Below are positions 17,227 to 25,324 of a stretch of 64,000 nt of DNA, in pieces; within the stretch, counting starts at the first letter, position 1, and the number at the start of each line of letters is the position of its first letter. The notes beneath the pieces were generated by a model, which ran no database searches, had not been told where the DNA came from, and worked only from the letters and a program-made list of their open reading frames with translations. The translations under genes and the position numbers were made by a program. Origin of the DNA: JAXLVB01 sp046329195. Its GTDB lineage: Bacteria; Bacteroidota; Bacteroidia; Cytophagales; Spirosomataceae. The DNA is taken from the NCBI GenBank assembly GCA_046329195.1, contig JAXLVB010000002.1:248001-312000 (forward strand), written 5' to 3'.

Positions 17227-19419
17227 CTACACATTGAGCCAATAGGTCACTTTCAAGACGATTGCCCTGTTCTTAACGTTCCAGTTGGTCGAATTGTAGT
17301 TGTCGGTGTACAACAAAAATACATCCGAAACAGGCTTGAAGCGCCACTGGAGCCTAGAGTTGATATTGACGTTATTGATGAGGTTGTTGTATTGAAAATA
17401 CGTAGTCCAAAACAAACTTTTGGTGAAGGTTAAATCCACACGGGGACCTATCAAATGTAAGTCGCCCACACCTTGCGACGAGCGAATATGGCTGTACGTA
17501 TAGTTAAGCGTGAGCAAGCCATACGGCTGATACCGATACACGATGGCGTTGTCGGCGCTGATGATACTACCGTCAAAATACTGTCCAATAACCCCTTGCG
17601 TGGTGATACTGAGTTTCTTACGACGGTTAGACATATAAAAAAACTGGAAGTTGTTGTATCGGTACGACGACCCCATTGGTAAGGCTGGATTCTTGCTACG
17701 AGTAGGGTCAAAGGCAGCAAAAAGGTAAGTATAGTTATGATTGAGCGAAAATATGGCCTCGCCCGTGTCCTGAAACGATACATTCCAAACAGCAGCGAGT
17801 GTTTGGTCGGTCATCCCCAAATTAGGTACGTTAATTTGCTCATACGACACTCCCATTCCATGCCGATTTAGCACTTTGTTGTTCGGATAAAACTTCCAAA
17901 AAGCTATAGGCTTGATGCGCCAATAGTTTTTGCGAGGGACAAAGCCCACTTCGGCATCGTAGCCATTGCCCACCAACTGCTGGGCCCAGCCCACAGTAAA
18001 CTTCCGAACATTATAGTTGAGTGAGGTGCCATAAGCCAGTTTGTCGTTGGTAGCAAGCGGCGTAATGGCCTGATGATAAAAGAACTTTCCGAACCACTTA
18101 TTGTCTGCCGACGCCAAGTTGTACTCAACGCCCGCAATCCGATTGTAGGGCGTAGCCTTCGGGTTGATGTCTTGATTGAGGGTCTGTTTATTTACAAAAA
18201 TGAACGATACATTAGATCGAGCAAAGAGCTTACGTTGCAAGGCTGCAATCGTAAAATTGGCCCCTGTAATGCCCTTAGTAGCATCTTTGGCCGTTTGTGT
18301 ATTGAGCAGACCAATTCGCCAGTTGTTATCTAATTTACCACTTAGCCGAGCCCCATAGTTGAGGGCATTTTGGGTGTAAAGACCCGTTACGGTGTCTTTG
18401 GCTATTCCGATTTGCCTCGAAAAAAACGGATTGATTTCGGGTGTACCAAAACTGGAAAACAAATCGGCGTTTTCCAGAAAAAACTGCCGTTGCTCAGGAA
18501 ACGAAATATCAAAACGGGTAAGGTTTTGTACCTGCCGGTCGGCTTCTACTTGTGAAAAATCAGGGTTTACGGTCAAATCTAAGTTTAACCCAGGCGTGAT
18601 GCCTACCTTCACGTCAGCACCGACCTTGATTTTGTCGCCAGCGTTGATGTTGGTTCCCTCAAAATCTTTAGAACTCCCGGCATTGATATAAGGGATAATA
18701 GACACATTAGCCCCAGGCTTGCCCAGAGGCTTTTCCCAGCGCATGGGCGTTAAGAAAGCAAGGTTAAAAATCTCTTGATTTTGCGGAATTCGAGTAAACG
18801 TAGATTGCTCATTAGCCTGCATTTCGAAGCGATAGCTATTGAAATTCCATTGTTCTGACCCTTGCTTGTAGCGCAACGTCTTGAACGGAATCGCCACTTC
18901 GCAGGTCCAATAGGTATCATAAATTTTAGAGTTACCGTACCATTTGTTATCCCAAGAAGTTGAAAAGTACTGTGGATCAGGAGTTTGTCCACCGTTCATG
19001 ATGGTGGCTTCTCGCTGCACGCCGTAGGGATTCATTCCAAATAAAAAGGCATTGGTACGGTCGCTGAAGGTGTCAAACAAAAAACTGATATTATCACTCC
19101 CTCCAGCCCGATAGTCTCGCCGCAGCGATGGAATCACGTGCTTTTTGCCAATGGTATAACAGCGTGCAGCAATGTAGAGGTTCTGCTCGTCGTAGGCCAT
19201 CCAAAGTTCGGTTTGGTGCTTGGCTCGTACGCTATCTCGTGGAAAATACTGCCAGTAGCCCGTCATCATGTTTTCTTTGCTCCACACGGCTTCGTCCAGC
19301 ACGCCATCTATGGTAATGCGTTCTTGAATTTGCTTGACAGTAAACGAAGTAGGAGTATGTTGGGCCATCGCCAAGGATGAGCAAAACCCAAGTAACAAGA
19401 GAAGCAAAAGAGCACGCAT
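17227..19419 (-). CDS. DUF5916 outer-membrane protein with a CBM9-like N-terminal domain
   Basis: The start at 19419 (MRALLLLLLLGFCSSLAMAQ) gives a typical signal peptide; an ATG ten codons upstream is possible. Residues about 30-200 resemble carbohydrate-binding module 9 (ITIDGVLDEAVW, ELWMAYDEQNLYIAARC). The remainder matches the DUF5916 beta-strand region, including PYINAGSS, VGADVKVGITPGLNLDLTVNPDFSQVEADRQVQNLTRFDISFPEQRQFFLE read in segments, and ends in an aromatic C-terminal strand (VTYWLNV), as in outer-membrane barrels. Proteins of this type are widespread in Bacteroidota and often lie near peptidases or SusC genes. Their substrate is unknown. Confidence 0.82.
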   Translation of the reverse strand: MRALLLLLLLGFCSSLAMAQHTPTSFTVKQIQERITIDGVLDEAVWSKENMMTGYWQYFPRDSVRAKHQTELWMAYDEQNLYIAARCYTIGKKHVIPSLRRDYRAGGSDNISFLFDTFSDRTNAFLFGMNPYGVQREATIMNGGQTPDPQYFSTSWDNKWYGNSKIYDTYWTCEVAIPFKTLRYKQGSEQWNFNSYRFEMQANEQSTFTRIPQNQEIFNLAFLTPMRWEKPLGKPGANVSIIPYINAGSSKDFEGTNINAGDKIKVGADVKVGITPGLNLDLTVNPDFSQVEADRQVQNLTRFDISFPEQRQFFLENADLFSSFGTPEINPFFSRQIGIAKDTVTGLYTQNALNYGARLSGKLDNNWRIGLLNTQTAKDATKGITGANFTIAALQRKLFARSNVSFIFVNKQTLNQDINPKATPYNRIAGVEYNLASADNKWFGKFFYHQAITPLATNDKLAYGTSLNYNVRKFTVGWAQQLVGNGYDAEVGFVPRKNYWRIKPIAFWKFYPNNKVLNRHGMGVSYEQINVPNLGMTDQTLAAVWNVSFQDTGEAIFSLNHNYTYLFAAFDPTRSKNPALPMGSSYRYNNFQFFYMSNRRKKLSITTQGVIGQYFDGSIISADNAIVYRYQPYGLLTLNYTYSHIRSSQGVGDLHLIGPRVDLTFTKSLFWTTYFQYNNLINNVNINSRLQWRFKPVSDVFLLYTDNYNSTNWNVKNRAIVLKVTYWLNV

Positions 19420-19470
19420 AAGAGGAAAATGTTGATGAAAGAGCTGCAAAGTTCTGAAAAAAGCGTATAA

Positions 19471-19506
19471 AAAAGAACGTCGGCGAAGTGTTAACCTCGC
19501 CGACGT
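19471..19506 (-). terminator. Terminator after the OmpA-family lipoprotein gene
   Basis: The stem ACGTCGGCGA/TCGCCGACGT with a 10-nt loop is followed on the minus strand by TCTTTTTT. It lies 25 bp beyond the OmpA-family stop. Confidence 0.88.
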
Positions 19507-19530
19507 TTTAACTTTCCAGACGATAACGTC

Positions 19531-20427
19531 TTATTTCTTGGCTTCTAATAATTGGAAGAACTGATCCAACTTAGGTAAGATAGCGATTTCGGTACGGCGG
19601 TTGGCACTACGGCCTTGGTCTGAGTCGTTAGACACTTTAGGTAAGTACTCCGAACGCCCCCCGGCGGTCATACGCTCAGGTGAAACGTTGTACTTTTTCT
19701 GCAACAAACGTACTACCGAAGTCGCACGCTTTACGCTCAAATCCCAGTTGTCGTCTAAGCAAGCCGAACGATACGGTACATTATCGGTGTGGCCTTCAAC
19801 CAAGATGTCAAGGTCTTTGCGGTCGTTCACGATTTGGGCAATTTTACCCAATACAGTTTCGGCTTGAGGCGTAATGTCGTAGCTGCCAAACTTAAACAAC
19901 ATCTTGTCTGAAAGCGACACATACACCACACCTTTTTTGACTTCGATGGTCACGTCTTCGTCATTGACATTGCTCAACGAACGCTTCAGATTCATGACAA
20001 GCGCCATGTTGAGCGAGTCTTTGCGCTGCATCGAAGACGTCAGGCCCTGAATGTACTTGCTTTGGTCATTAAGCGCTTCCAAGGATTTCTTAATACTCTC
20101 GGCACCTGCTTTGCTCACCACCGAAAGGTCCGACAGGCGCTCTAACAGGTTGGTGTTGGTGTTTTTGAGGAAATCAATTTGGTCTTGGAGTGGCTTAATT
20201 TTGCTACGTTCGTTGGCCACATCGCTTTGCGCCGTTTTGAGCTGGTCACGAAGCGACGCATTCTCACGAGTAAGTGCCCCGTTTTGAGTTTCGCACTCTT
20301 GTTTGGTTTGGTTTAGGGTAGCCTGAAGCGACTCAAGGTTTTTTTGAGCCTCTGTAAGCTTTTTCTTGCTCACACAAGAAGTCATCGAAATCGCCGCTAC
20401 TGCGACGAGAACCATCATTTTATTCAT
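19531..20427 (-). CDS. OmpA-family peptidoglycan-binding lipoprotein with coiled coil
   Basis: The 298-aa protein has a lipobox SMTSC with Cys18 as the lipid anchor, then about 110 residues of heptad-rich coiled coil (LTEAQKNLESLQATLNQ onward). A C-terminal OmpA/MotB domain follows (about 165-280) with LVEGHTDNVP, NWDLSVKRATSVVRLL and SANRRTEIAI. The Asp and Arg that hold diaminopimelate are present (D in HTDN, R in NRRTE). It should tether the outer membrane to the cell wall. The gene stands alone with its own terminator. The 203 bp upstream (20428-20630) hold only an imperfect inverted repeat around 20590-20612. Confidence 0.9.
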   Translation of the reverse strand: MNKMMVLVAVAAISMTSCVSKKKLTEAQKNLESLQATLNQTKQECETQNGALTRENASLRDQLKTAQSDVANERSKIKPLQDQIDFLKNTNTNLLERLSDLSVVSKAGAESIKKSLEALNDQSKYIQGLTSSMQRKDSLNMALVMNLKRSLSNVNDEDVTIEVKKGVVYVSLSDKMLFKFGSYDITPQAETVLGKIAQIVNDRKDLDILVEGHTDNVPYRSACLDDNWDLSVKRATSVVRLLQKKYNVSPERMTAGGRSEYLPKVSNDSDQGRSANRRTEIAILPKLDQFFQLLEAKK

Positions 20428-20630
20428 AAGGTATCAGTGGTTAGTGAACTTGTGAAAACAACTCAAGCAAGCTTAAAGGTAGTAAAAATGACCTTTTGGC
20501 TCGCCATTCAGTCGGTTGGCACAAGATGTTTGGTTTACGGTTTATAGGATTATGATGGCACAAAAATATTATTTTCTCGTAAAGTTGCTAACCTTTGTTA
20601 TACAAAAGTTAATGATATTTTGTTAGAGAG

Positions 20631-21251
20631 CTATTTTTTAGCGACAAGCCTTTTTATCAGCCAAAAAATGAAGAAAATCATTCCAATGGCAACCAAAATT
20701 GGCAATAATAAAGCCAAAATGGATAAAAAAATCGAAAGTCCATTTTCGGCTGTTGCTACTATGGGATTGCCAATGCCGCCCGTAGTAGCGGTAGAGCCTA
20801 GCCGAAGCAGATGTGTTCCTACTTGAATCACACCCGCACTACCTCCTCCCAATATAAGACCTAATGCCCACTTCGCAATGGGTTGACTCTCTGGTAGCAA
20901 TGAGGTCATTAGTAAGGTGCCTGCGATAAAAGCCGCAGGGGTGGCCAAGTGGTCAAGGAGATTATCAAGGAGTGGAACATAGTACGCAATAATCTCAATC
21001 ACTGTGGCTGTTGCCAATAAGGCAAACGCCCCCCAAGTACCCATCCACTCAAAACCTACGGAGGGGGTAGCATAGCCTGCCAAATACGAAATATTGGTAA
21101 CCAATAGGGGCACAAATACCCTAAAACCACAACAAGCCGCCAGTCCAATACCTAAACTGATACTGGTTATGAGCGGCCATAGCGACGAGTCAGTTGCAAG
21201 CGATTCCATATCGGGAGAATTAGATGAACCATGCGTTAACAGAAAATTCAC
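20631..21251 (-). CDS. DUF4126 family integral membrane protein
   Basis: This small membrane protein has about five hydrophobic helices and the conserved beginning of DUF4126 (SLGIGLAACCGFRVFVPLLV), followed by EIIAYYVPLLDNLLD and the glycine-rich LGGGSAGVIQVGTHLLR and TGGIGNPIVATAENG. The family is widespread, and no function is established. An internal ATG 14 codons in (MESLATDSS) is an equally plausible start. The gene is divergent from the exported OB-fold gene; the shared intergenic region is only 62 bp from the annotated start. Confidence 0.82.
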   Translation of the reverse strand: MNFLLTHGSSNSPDMESLATDSSLWPLITSISLGIGLAACCGFRVFVPLLVTNISYLAGYATPSVGFEWMGTWGAFALLATATVIEIIAYYVPLLDNLLDHLATPAAFIAGTLLMTSLLPESQPIAKWALGLILGGGSAGVIQVGTHLLRLGSTATTGGIGNPIVATAENGLSIFLSILALLLPILVAIGMIFFIFWLIKRLVAKK

Positions 21252-21260
21252 TGCAAACCC

Positions 21261-21291
21261 TTTGTAGAGAGCTATGGCTTCTCCATCTTTG
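21261..21291 (+). promoter_or_regulatory. Promoter of the OB-fold/osmC operon
   Basis: A -33 element TTTG (21261-21264), a 19-bp spacer and a -7 element CATCTTTG (21284-21291, one mismatch to TAnnTTTG) fit the Bacteroidota sigma-ABfr promoter. The predicted transcript begins within about 15 nt of the start codon at 21314. The element overlaps the DUF4126 upstream region, which favours the inner start for that gene. Confidence 0.6.
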
Positions 21292-21313
21292 CAAGTAAGT
21301 TAACCTTCATTAC

Positions 21314-21700
21314 ATGAAAAAAATAGTACTGACTCTTAGTCTGTGTGTTGCCACTATGGCAGCAATAGCCCAAACAACGCCGATTGATACCATCCGAACC
21401 AACCAAGTAGCCAATTATTTAGACAAGAAAGTGGTTTTAGTGGGGAAGGTAGTCAATTTCAAAGAAAGTTACAAAGAAGGTAATAAGACAAAACGAGTTT
21501 TTATCAATCTTGATCAAGACTACCCGAATAACGCCATTCAAGTGGTTCTTTTTGTGGATGCAACGGAACAAACTCCTGATTTAAGTGGTTATCGTGACAA
21601 AGAGGTCGCTTTGTCGGGTGTCATCACTGATTACAGAGGAAAACCTGAATTGAAAATCAACCATCTGTCTCAACTTCATATTATCTCTCAACAACCATGA
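21314..21700 (+). CDS. Exported OB-fold-like protein
   Basis: This 128-aa protein has a signal peptide (MKKIVLTLSLCVATMAAIAQ) and a mature domain of about 105 residues. Its pattern (YLDKKVVLVGKVVNFKES, KRVFINLDQDYPNNAIQVVLF, YRDKEVALSGVITDYRGKPELKI, each a separate strand group) matches nucleic-acid-type OB folds, in which the last strand carries a GxPxI-like turn. Such exported OB proteins are known but have no defined ligand. The stop codon overlaps the osmC start by four bases (ATGA), so the two are translationally coupled. Confidence 0.68.
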   Translation: MKKIVLTLSLCVATMAAIAQTTPIDTIRTNQVANYLDKKVVLVGKVVNFKESYKEGNKTKRVFINLDQDYPNNAIQVVLFVDATEQTPDLSGYRDKEVALSGVITDYRGKPELKINHLSQLHIISQQP

Positions 21701-22116
21701 TCAAACGTCATGCAACTGCCGTATGGAACGGCTCAGGCAAAGAAGGTAGCGGAGTATTGTCTTCGCAAAGTACTGTGTTAAACAGCACGCCGTACTCATT
21801 TAATATGCGTTTTGGCGATGTGCCTGGTACCAACCCCGAAGAACTCATTGCGGCAGCTCATGCGGGTTGTTTTGCGATGAAGCTTAGCTTTGTGCTCGGC
21901 TCAAAAGGGTTTACGGCCGACGAAATCAACGCAAAAGCAACTGTAACACTCGACCCAGCCGTTGGCACTATCGTAACAAGCCACTTGGTTGTTTCGGCCA
22001 AAGTACCTGGGATGTCTGCCGAAGAATTTGCAGAAGCTGCCGCCGATGCTAAAGCCAACTGCCCCATCTCGAAATCGCTGACCGCTGAAGTTTCGATGGA
22101 CGCTACGCTAGTGTAA
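21697..22116 (+). CDS. OsmC-family thiol peroxidase
   Basis: The 139-aa protein has both redox cysteines of the OsmC/Ohr family, in AAAHAGCFAMKLSFVL and KANCPISKSL, and the N-terminal TAVWNGSGKEGSG strand. These enzymes reduce organic and inorganic hydroperoxides in the cytoplasm. OsmC fits better than Ohr because of the GSGKEGSGVLSSQST start and the NCPISKSL motif. It overlaps the preceding exported OB-fold gene by four bases and is followed by a strong terminator. Confidence 0.92.
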   Translation: MIKRHATAVWNGSGKEGSGVLSSQSTVLNSTPYSFNMRFGDVPGTNPEELIAAAHAGCFAMKLSFVLGSKGFTADEINAKATVTLDPAVGTIVTSHLVVSAKVPGMSAEEFAEAAADAKANCPISKSLTAEVSMDATLV

Positions 22117-22131
22117 GCATTGCTTATTCAT

Positions 22132-22168
22132 AAAAATAGCCTCTTGGAAAACCCAAGAGGCTATTTTT
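22132..22168 (+). terminator. Terminator after osmC
   Basis: The stem AAAAATAGCCTCTTGG pairs with CCAAGAGGCTATTTTT across a 5-nt loop and ends in a T run. It starts 16 bp after the osmC stop and is symmetric enough to work in both directions. Confidence 0.92.
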
Positions 22169-22291
22169 GTTTAATTACTTGATTATCTGTGTGTTGTGAA
22201 GGTGGTGATTCTCCTTAGTGTAGTCTCCTCTCCATAGTTGCAAAAATCCCCACTACCGACTACTGCCTCCTCACTACTCCCTACTACTGCT

Positions 22292-22747
22292 CTACAAATC
22301 TTTTGTTTCGTATTTTTTTGGTGCCCACAAAAAGCTAAACGCTTCGGCTCCTTCTTTGCTGTGAACCTTATGGTGAATGTAATGTGCACGCATGATGCGC
22401 TTCATGTAGCGACTTTTGGCCACAAATTTGATTTTGATGCGGCGATGCACAATTACATCATGAAAAGTAAAATAGGCAAAACCATAACACAAGACCCCTA
22501 AGCCGATGTAAGTCATCACTTCCCAACCTTCTATGAAATTGCCGATGGCAAAAAAACTAATTGAAAATACGGCAAATACCACAGCAAAAAGGTCGTTTTT
22601 CTCAAAAAAACCTTTGTGGTGACGGTGGTGGTCTTCGTGCCAAACCCACATAAAACCGTGCATGATGTATTTGTGCGTAAACCATGCCATGAATTCCATA
22701 AAGCAAAACACGGCAACGACAATAAGAATTTTTACTAATAAAGACAT
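22292..22747 (-). CDS. crtZ: Beta-carotene 3-hydroxylase CrtZ
   Basis: This 151-aa membrane diiron hydroxylase has all the histidine clusters of the CrtZ/fatty acid hydroxylase superfamily: HKYIMH, HEDHHRHH, HDVIVHRR and HYIHH, with hydrophobic helices between them. CrtZ adds the 3- and 3'-hydroxyls to beta-carotene to give zeaxanthin, consistent with a pigmented Cytophagales bacterium. No other carotenoid gene lies in the window. The gene has a -7 element at 22801-22808. Confidence 0.9.
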   Translation of the reverse strand: MSLLVKILIVVAVFCFMEFMAWFTHKYIMHGFMWVWHEDHHRHHKGFFEKNDLFAVVFAVFSISFFAIGNFIEGWEVMTYIGLGVLCYGFAYFTFHDVIVHRRIKIKFVAKSRYMKRIMRAHYIHHKVHSKEGAEAFSFLWAPKKYETKDL

Positions 22748-22800
22748 GACGATGATAGTTGATATAATGCTTTAACTATTTGCTACAAGCGATTGTTACA

Positions 22801-22808
22801 CAAAAATA
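22801..22808 (-). promoter_or_regulatory. -7 element of crtZ
   Basis: The minus strand reads TATTTTTG, a perfect TAnnTTTG, 54 bp upstream of the crtZ ATG. It sits inside a short palindrome, CACAAAAATAGGATATTTGTG, so a weaker plus-strand -7 may overlap it. No clear -33 element was seen. Confidence 0.5.
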
Positions 22809-22902
22809 GGATATTTGTGAGGCGATTAGATAGATTTTATTGAAAATTCAGCAAACAATTTTATGATACGATTTGTCAAATCGCTCAGACCACCCCATCA
22901 TT

Positions 22903-23457
22903 ATGGCACTTTCTAAAGAACTCAAAGAGGCTATTTTGTCTATGCCTTCGTCCGAAAAAGACAAGCTGTTGCTTCGCCTCATCGGCAAGCACAACGATTT
23001 GCAGCAGCAGTTGGAGTTTCAGTTGCTCGAATTTGGTGAAACGATGGAACTACGCCGAAGGGCTGTGATGAAAAGCATTGACAAAATGTATCAATACGAC
23101 GAAGGCACAGCAGGCTGGTTACTAATGGCTATCCGAACCGAAAATGCTGAAATTACTACCCATGTAAAAATAACAAAAGATAAATATGGAGAGATAGAAC
23201 TGACCCTATATTTGCTGAACCAACTGTTTGAAAAATGGCTCGTATATATCGAAAAGTACAGTTCCAAAAACGATACCTTGGCTCAGTATGTGGCCAAACG
23301 AACAGAGTTTATTGTCAAGAAATTAGAAAAACTGCATCCTGATTTGCAATTTGATTTCGTGCGAGATGTCAATCGGCTCTTAGAACGAGTTCATCAATAC
23401 GCCTCACAGTACTATGCTCGTGAACTTAAACTACCCAAAGAATGGGTGATTAAGTAG
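22903..23457 (+). CDS. Conserved hypothetical protein (DUF6155-like)
   Basis: The preferred start is the ATG at 22903 (MALSKELKEAILSMPSSEKD); an upstream TTG would add ten residues without support. The 184-aa product is almost entirely alpha-helical and charged, with no signal peptide or membrane segment. The beginning, LSKELKEAILSMPSSEKDKLL, resembles the DUF6155 family found in Bacteroidota. No catalytic motif is visible. It stands alone between crtZ and the PafA-like gene. Confidence 0.7.
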   Translation: MALSKELKEAILSMPSSEKDKLLLRLIGKHNDLQQQLEFQLLEFGETMELRRRAVMKSIDKMYQYDEGTAGWLLMAIRTENAEITTHVKITKDKYGEIELTLYLLNQLFEKWLVYIEKYSSKNDTLAQYVAKRTEFIVKKLEKLHPDLQFDFVRDVNRLLERVHQYASQYYARELKLPKEWVIK

Positions 23458-23583
23458 GAGGTTAAGGCACAAGCTTGTCTTTTTCTGACGTGGAAATATA
23501 TAGTTTCATCTATTCTTCATACAAAATTCAAACAGAATTCAACAAGAATTACCACTTTTGTATTTCACCGACACCGTATAATC

Positions 23584-25233
23584 ATGAAGAAAATCCTTGT
23601 TATTCTTTTACTTTTTTCGTTGGTAGGCACAAACCTACTGGCTCAAAAAAGTAAATCCCTTCCTGCCGCCCCCAAGTTAGTGATTGGTATTGTAGTGGAC
23701 CAAATGCGGTACGACTACCTCTATCGTTATGCCAGCAAGTATTCAGGCGGAGGATTTAAACGTATGATGAACGACGGCTTCAACTGCCGTAATAACCACT
23801 ATCATTATGCCCTTACGGTTACGGCTGCGGGTCACGCCTCGATTTACACAGGCTCGGCACCTGCTATTCATGGTATTGTAGGCAACGAGTGGTATAGCCA
23901 AGCACTGGGGCGTTCGGTATATTGTACCGAAGACAGCACCGTGCAGGTTGTAGGGGGTACTAATAAAGTGGCAGGGCAGATGTCACCTCGTAATATGCTG
24001 ACTACCAGTGTATGTGACCAGTTGCGATTGTCCACCAATTTCAAATCAAAAGTAGTAGGTATTGCCATCAAAGACCGTGGCGCCATCTTGCCAGCGGGGC
24101 ACTCGGCCAATGGTGCTTATTGGTTCGACTCTAAAGAAGGCAACTGGATTACTAGCACGTACTACCGCAGCGAATTGCCGCAATGGGTAAAATCATTTAA
24201 CGACCAAAAGCTCCCTTCAAAGTACCTAGCTATGGGTTGGAACACGTTGCTGCCGATTGAGCAATACACAGAGAGTACTGCTGACGACCAACCTTACGAA
24301 AGTAAATTTGCAGGCGAGGCAAAACCCGTTTTTCCACATGATTTAGCCAGCCGTTCGGGCGAAGTATTTGGGAATTTAGCCACTACCCCCTATGGCAATA
24401 CCATGACCAAAGAATTTGCCGTGGCCACTGTAAAAGGCGAAAATTTAGGAAAAGGCGACGCTACCGATATGCTAACCGTGAGCTTCTCTTCAACCGACTA
24501 CGTGGGTCATGCTTTTGGACCTAACTCAATCGAAGAAGAAGACACCTACCTACGCCTTGATCGTGACATTGAAGATTTTTTGAAGTTTTTGGATGGCTGG
24601 ATTGGTAAAGATAACTACTTGGTGTTTTTGAGTGCCGACCACGGTGTTATGGATGTACCTGGCTTTTGGAAGCAAAACAAACTTCCAGCCAATTTGCTCA
24701 ATTTTGGTTTAGTAGTATCAACAGCCAAGGCGGCAATCAAAGAAGCATTTGGTGATGGAGAGTTGATTCGGGCTAACGAAAACTATCAGTTTTATCTCAA
24801 TTATCCCCTACTCAAAGAGAAAAAACTCACCGTAGAACAAGTGGTAGAGGCGATTCGCCCAGCTCTGTTAAAAGTAGATGGAATAGCTAATGTGATCAAC
24901 CTCAGCGACTTGGGGCATTCTGGTCTGAACGAGTATCAACTATCGCTTTATAAGAATTTATACCACCCTACCCGTGGAGGCGACATTGGCATTATTGCCC
25001 AGCCGGGGTGGTTTGCAGGTAGAGCTACTGGGACTACCCACGGCACGCCTTACAACTATGACACGCACGTACCCTTGCTCTGGTACGGTTGGAAAGTACC
25101 GAAAGGACAAACGGCTACTCGTACAGCTATTGCCGACATTGCCCCTACATTGGCTGACTTGCTGAGTATTTTGGAGCCAAACGGCTGTATCGGAAAGCCC
25201 GTAGTTGACCTTACAAAAGAAGTAGAAAAATAA
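23584..25233 (+). CDS. PafA-type alkaline phosphatase, exported
   Basis: The 549-aa protein has a signal peptide (ending LLAQ) and the alkaline phosphatase superfamily core. Key residues align with Elizabethkingia PafA at a constant offset of one: metal ligand Asp39 (VVDQMRYD), nucleophile Thr80 (TVTAAGH), Asn101 (VGNEWY), and the KxR pair Lys163/Arg165 (AIKDRGAILPAGH) that marks phosphate monoesterases rather than diesterases. Further metal ligands are in FSSTDYVGHAFGP, SADHGV and GTTHGTPYNYD. It would release phosphate from many organic esters in the periplasm. PafA-type enzymes are not necessarily repressed by phosphate. It is monocistronic, with a strong terminator. Confidence 0.9.
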   Translation: MKKILVILLLFSLVGTNLLAQKSKSLPAAPKLVIGIVVDQMRYDYLYRYASKYSGGGFKRMMNDGFNCRNNHYHYALTVTAAGHASIYTGSAPAIHGIVGNEWYSQALGRSVYCTEDSTVQVVGGTNKVAGQMSPRNMLTTSVCDQLRLSTNFKSKVVGIAIKDRGAILPAGHSANGAYWFDSKEGNWITSTYYRSELPQWVKSFNDQKLPSKYLAMGWNTLLPIEQYTESTADDQPYESKFAGEAKPVFPHDLASRSGEVFGNLATTPYGNTMTKEFAVATVKGENLGKGDATDMLTVSFSSTDYVGHAFGPNSIEEEDTYLRLDRDIEDFLKFLDGWIGKDNYLVFLSADHGVMDVPGFWKQNKLPANLLNFGLVVSTAKAAIKEAFGDGELIRANENYQFYLNYPLLKEKKLTVEQVVEAIRPALLKVDGIANVINLSDLGHSGLNEYQLSLYKNLYHPTRGGDIGIIAQPGWFAGRATGTTHGTPYNYDTHVPLLWYGWKVPKGQTATRTAIADIAPTLADLLSILEPNGCIGKPVVDLTKEVEK

Positions 25234-25260
25234 GAACTTCAGTTTATTGATTTCATCTAA

Positions 25261-25294
25261 CAAAGACCTTCTGAATGCGTTCAGAAGGTCTTTG
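25261..25294 (+). terminator. Terminator after the PafA-like gene
   Basis: The stem CAAAGACCTTCTGAA/TTCAGAAGGTCTTTG with a 4-nt loop and trailing T residues lies between the convergent phosphatase and sigma-factor genes. It probably serves both. Confidence 0.88.
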
Positions 25295-25324
25295 TTTTGA
25301 AGGTGGCAGTAACCAAATTCATAA

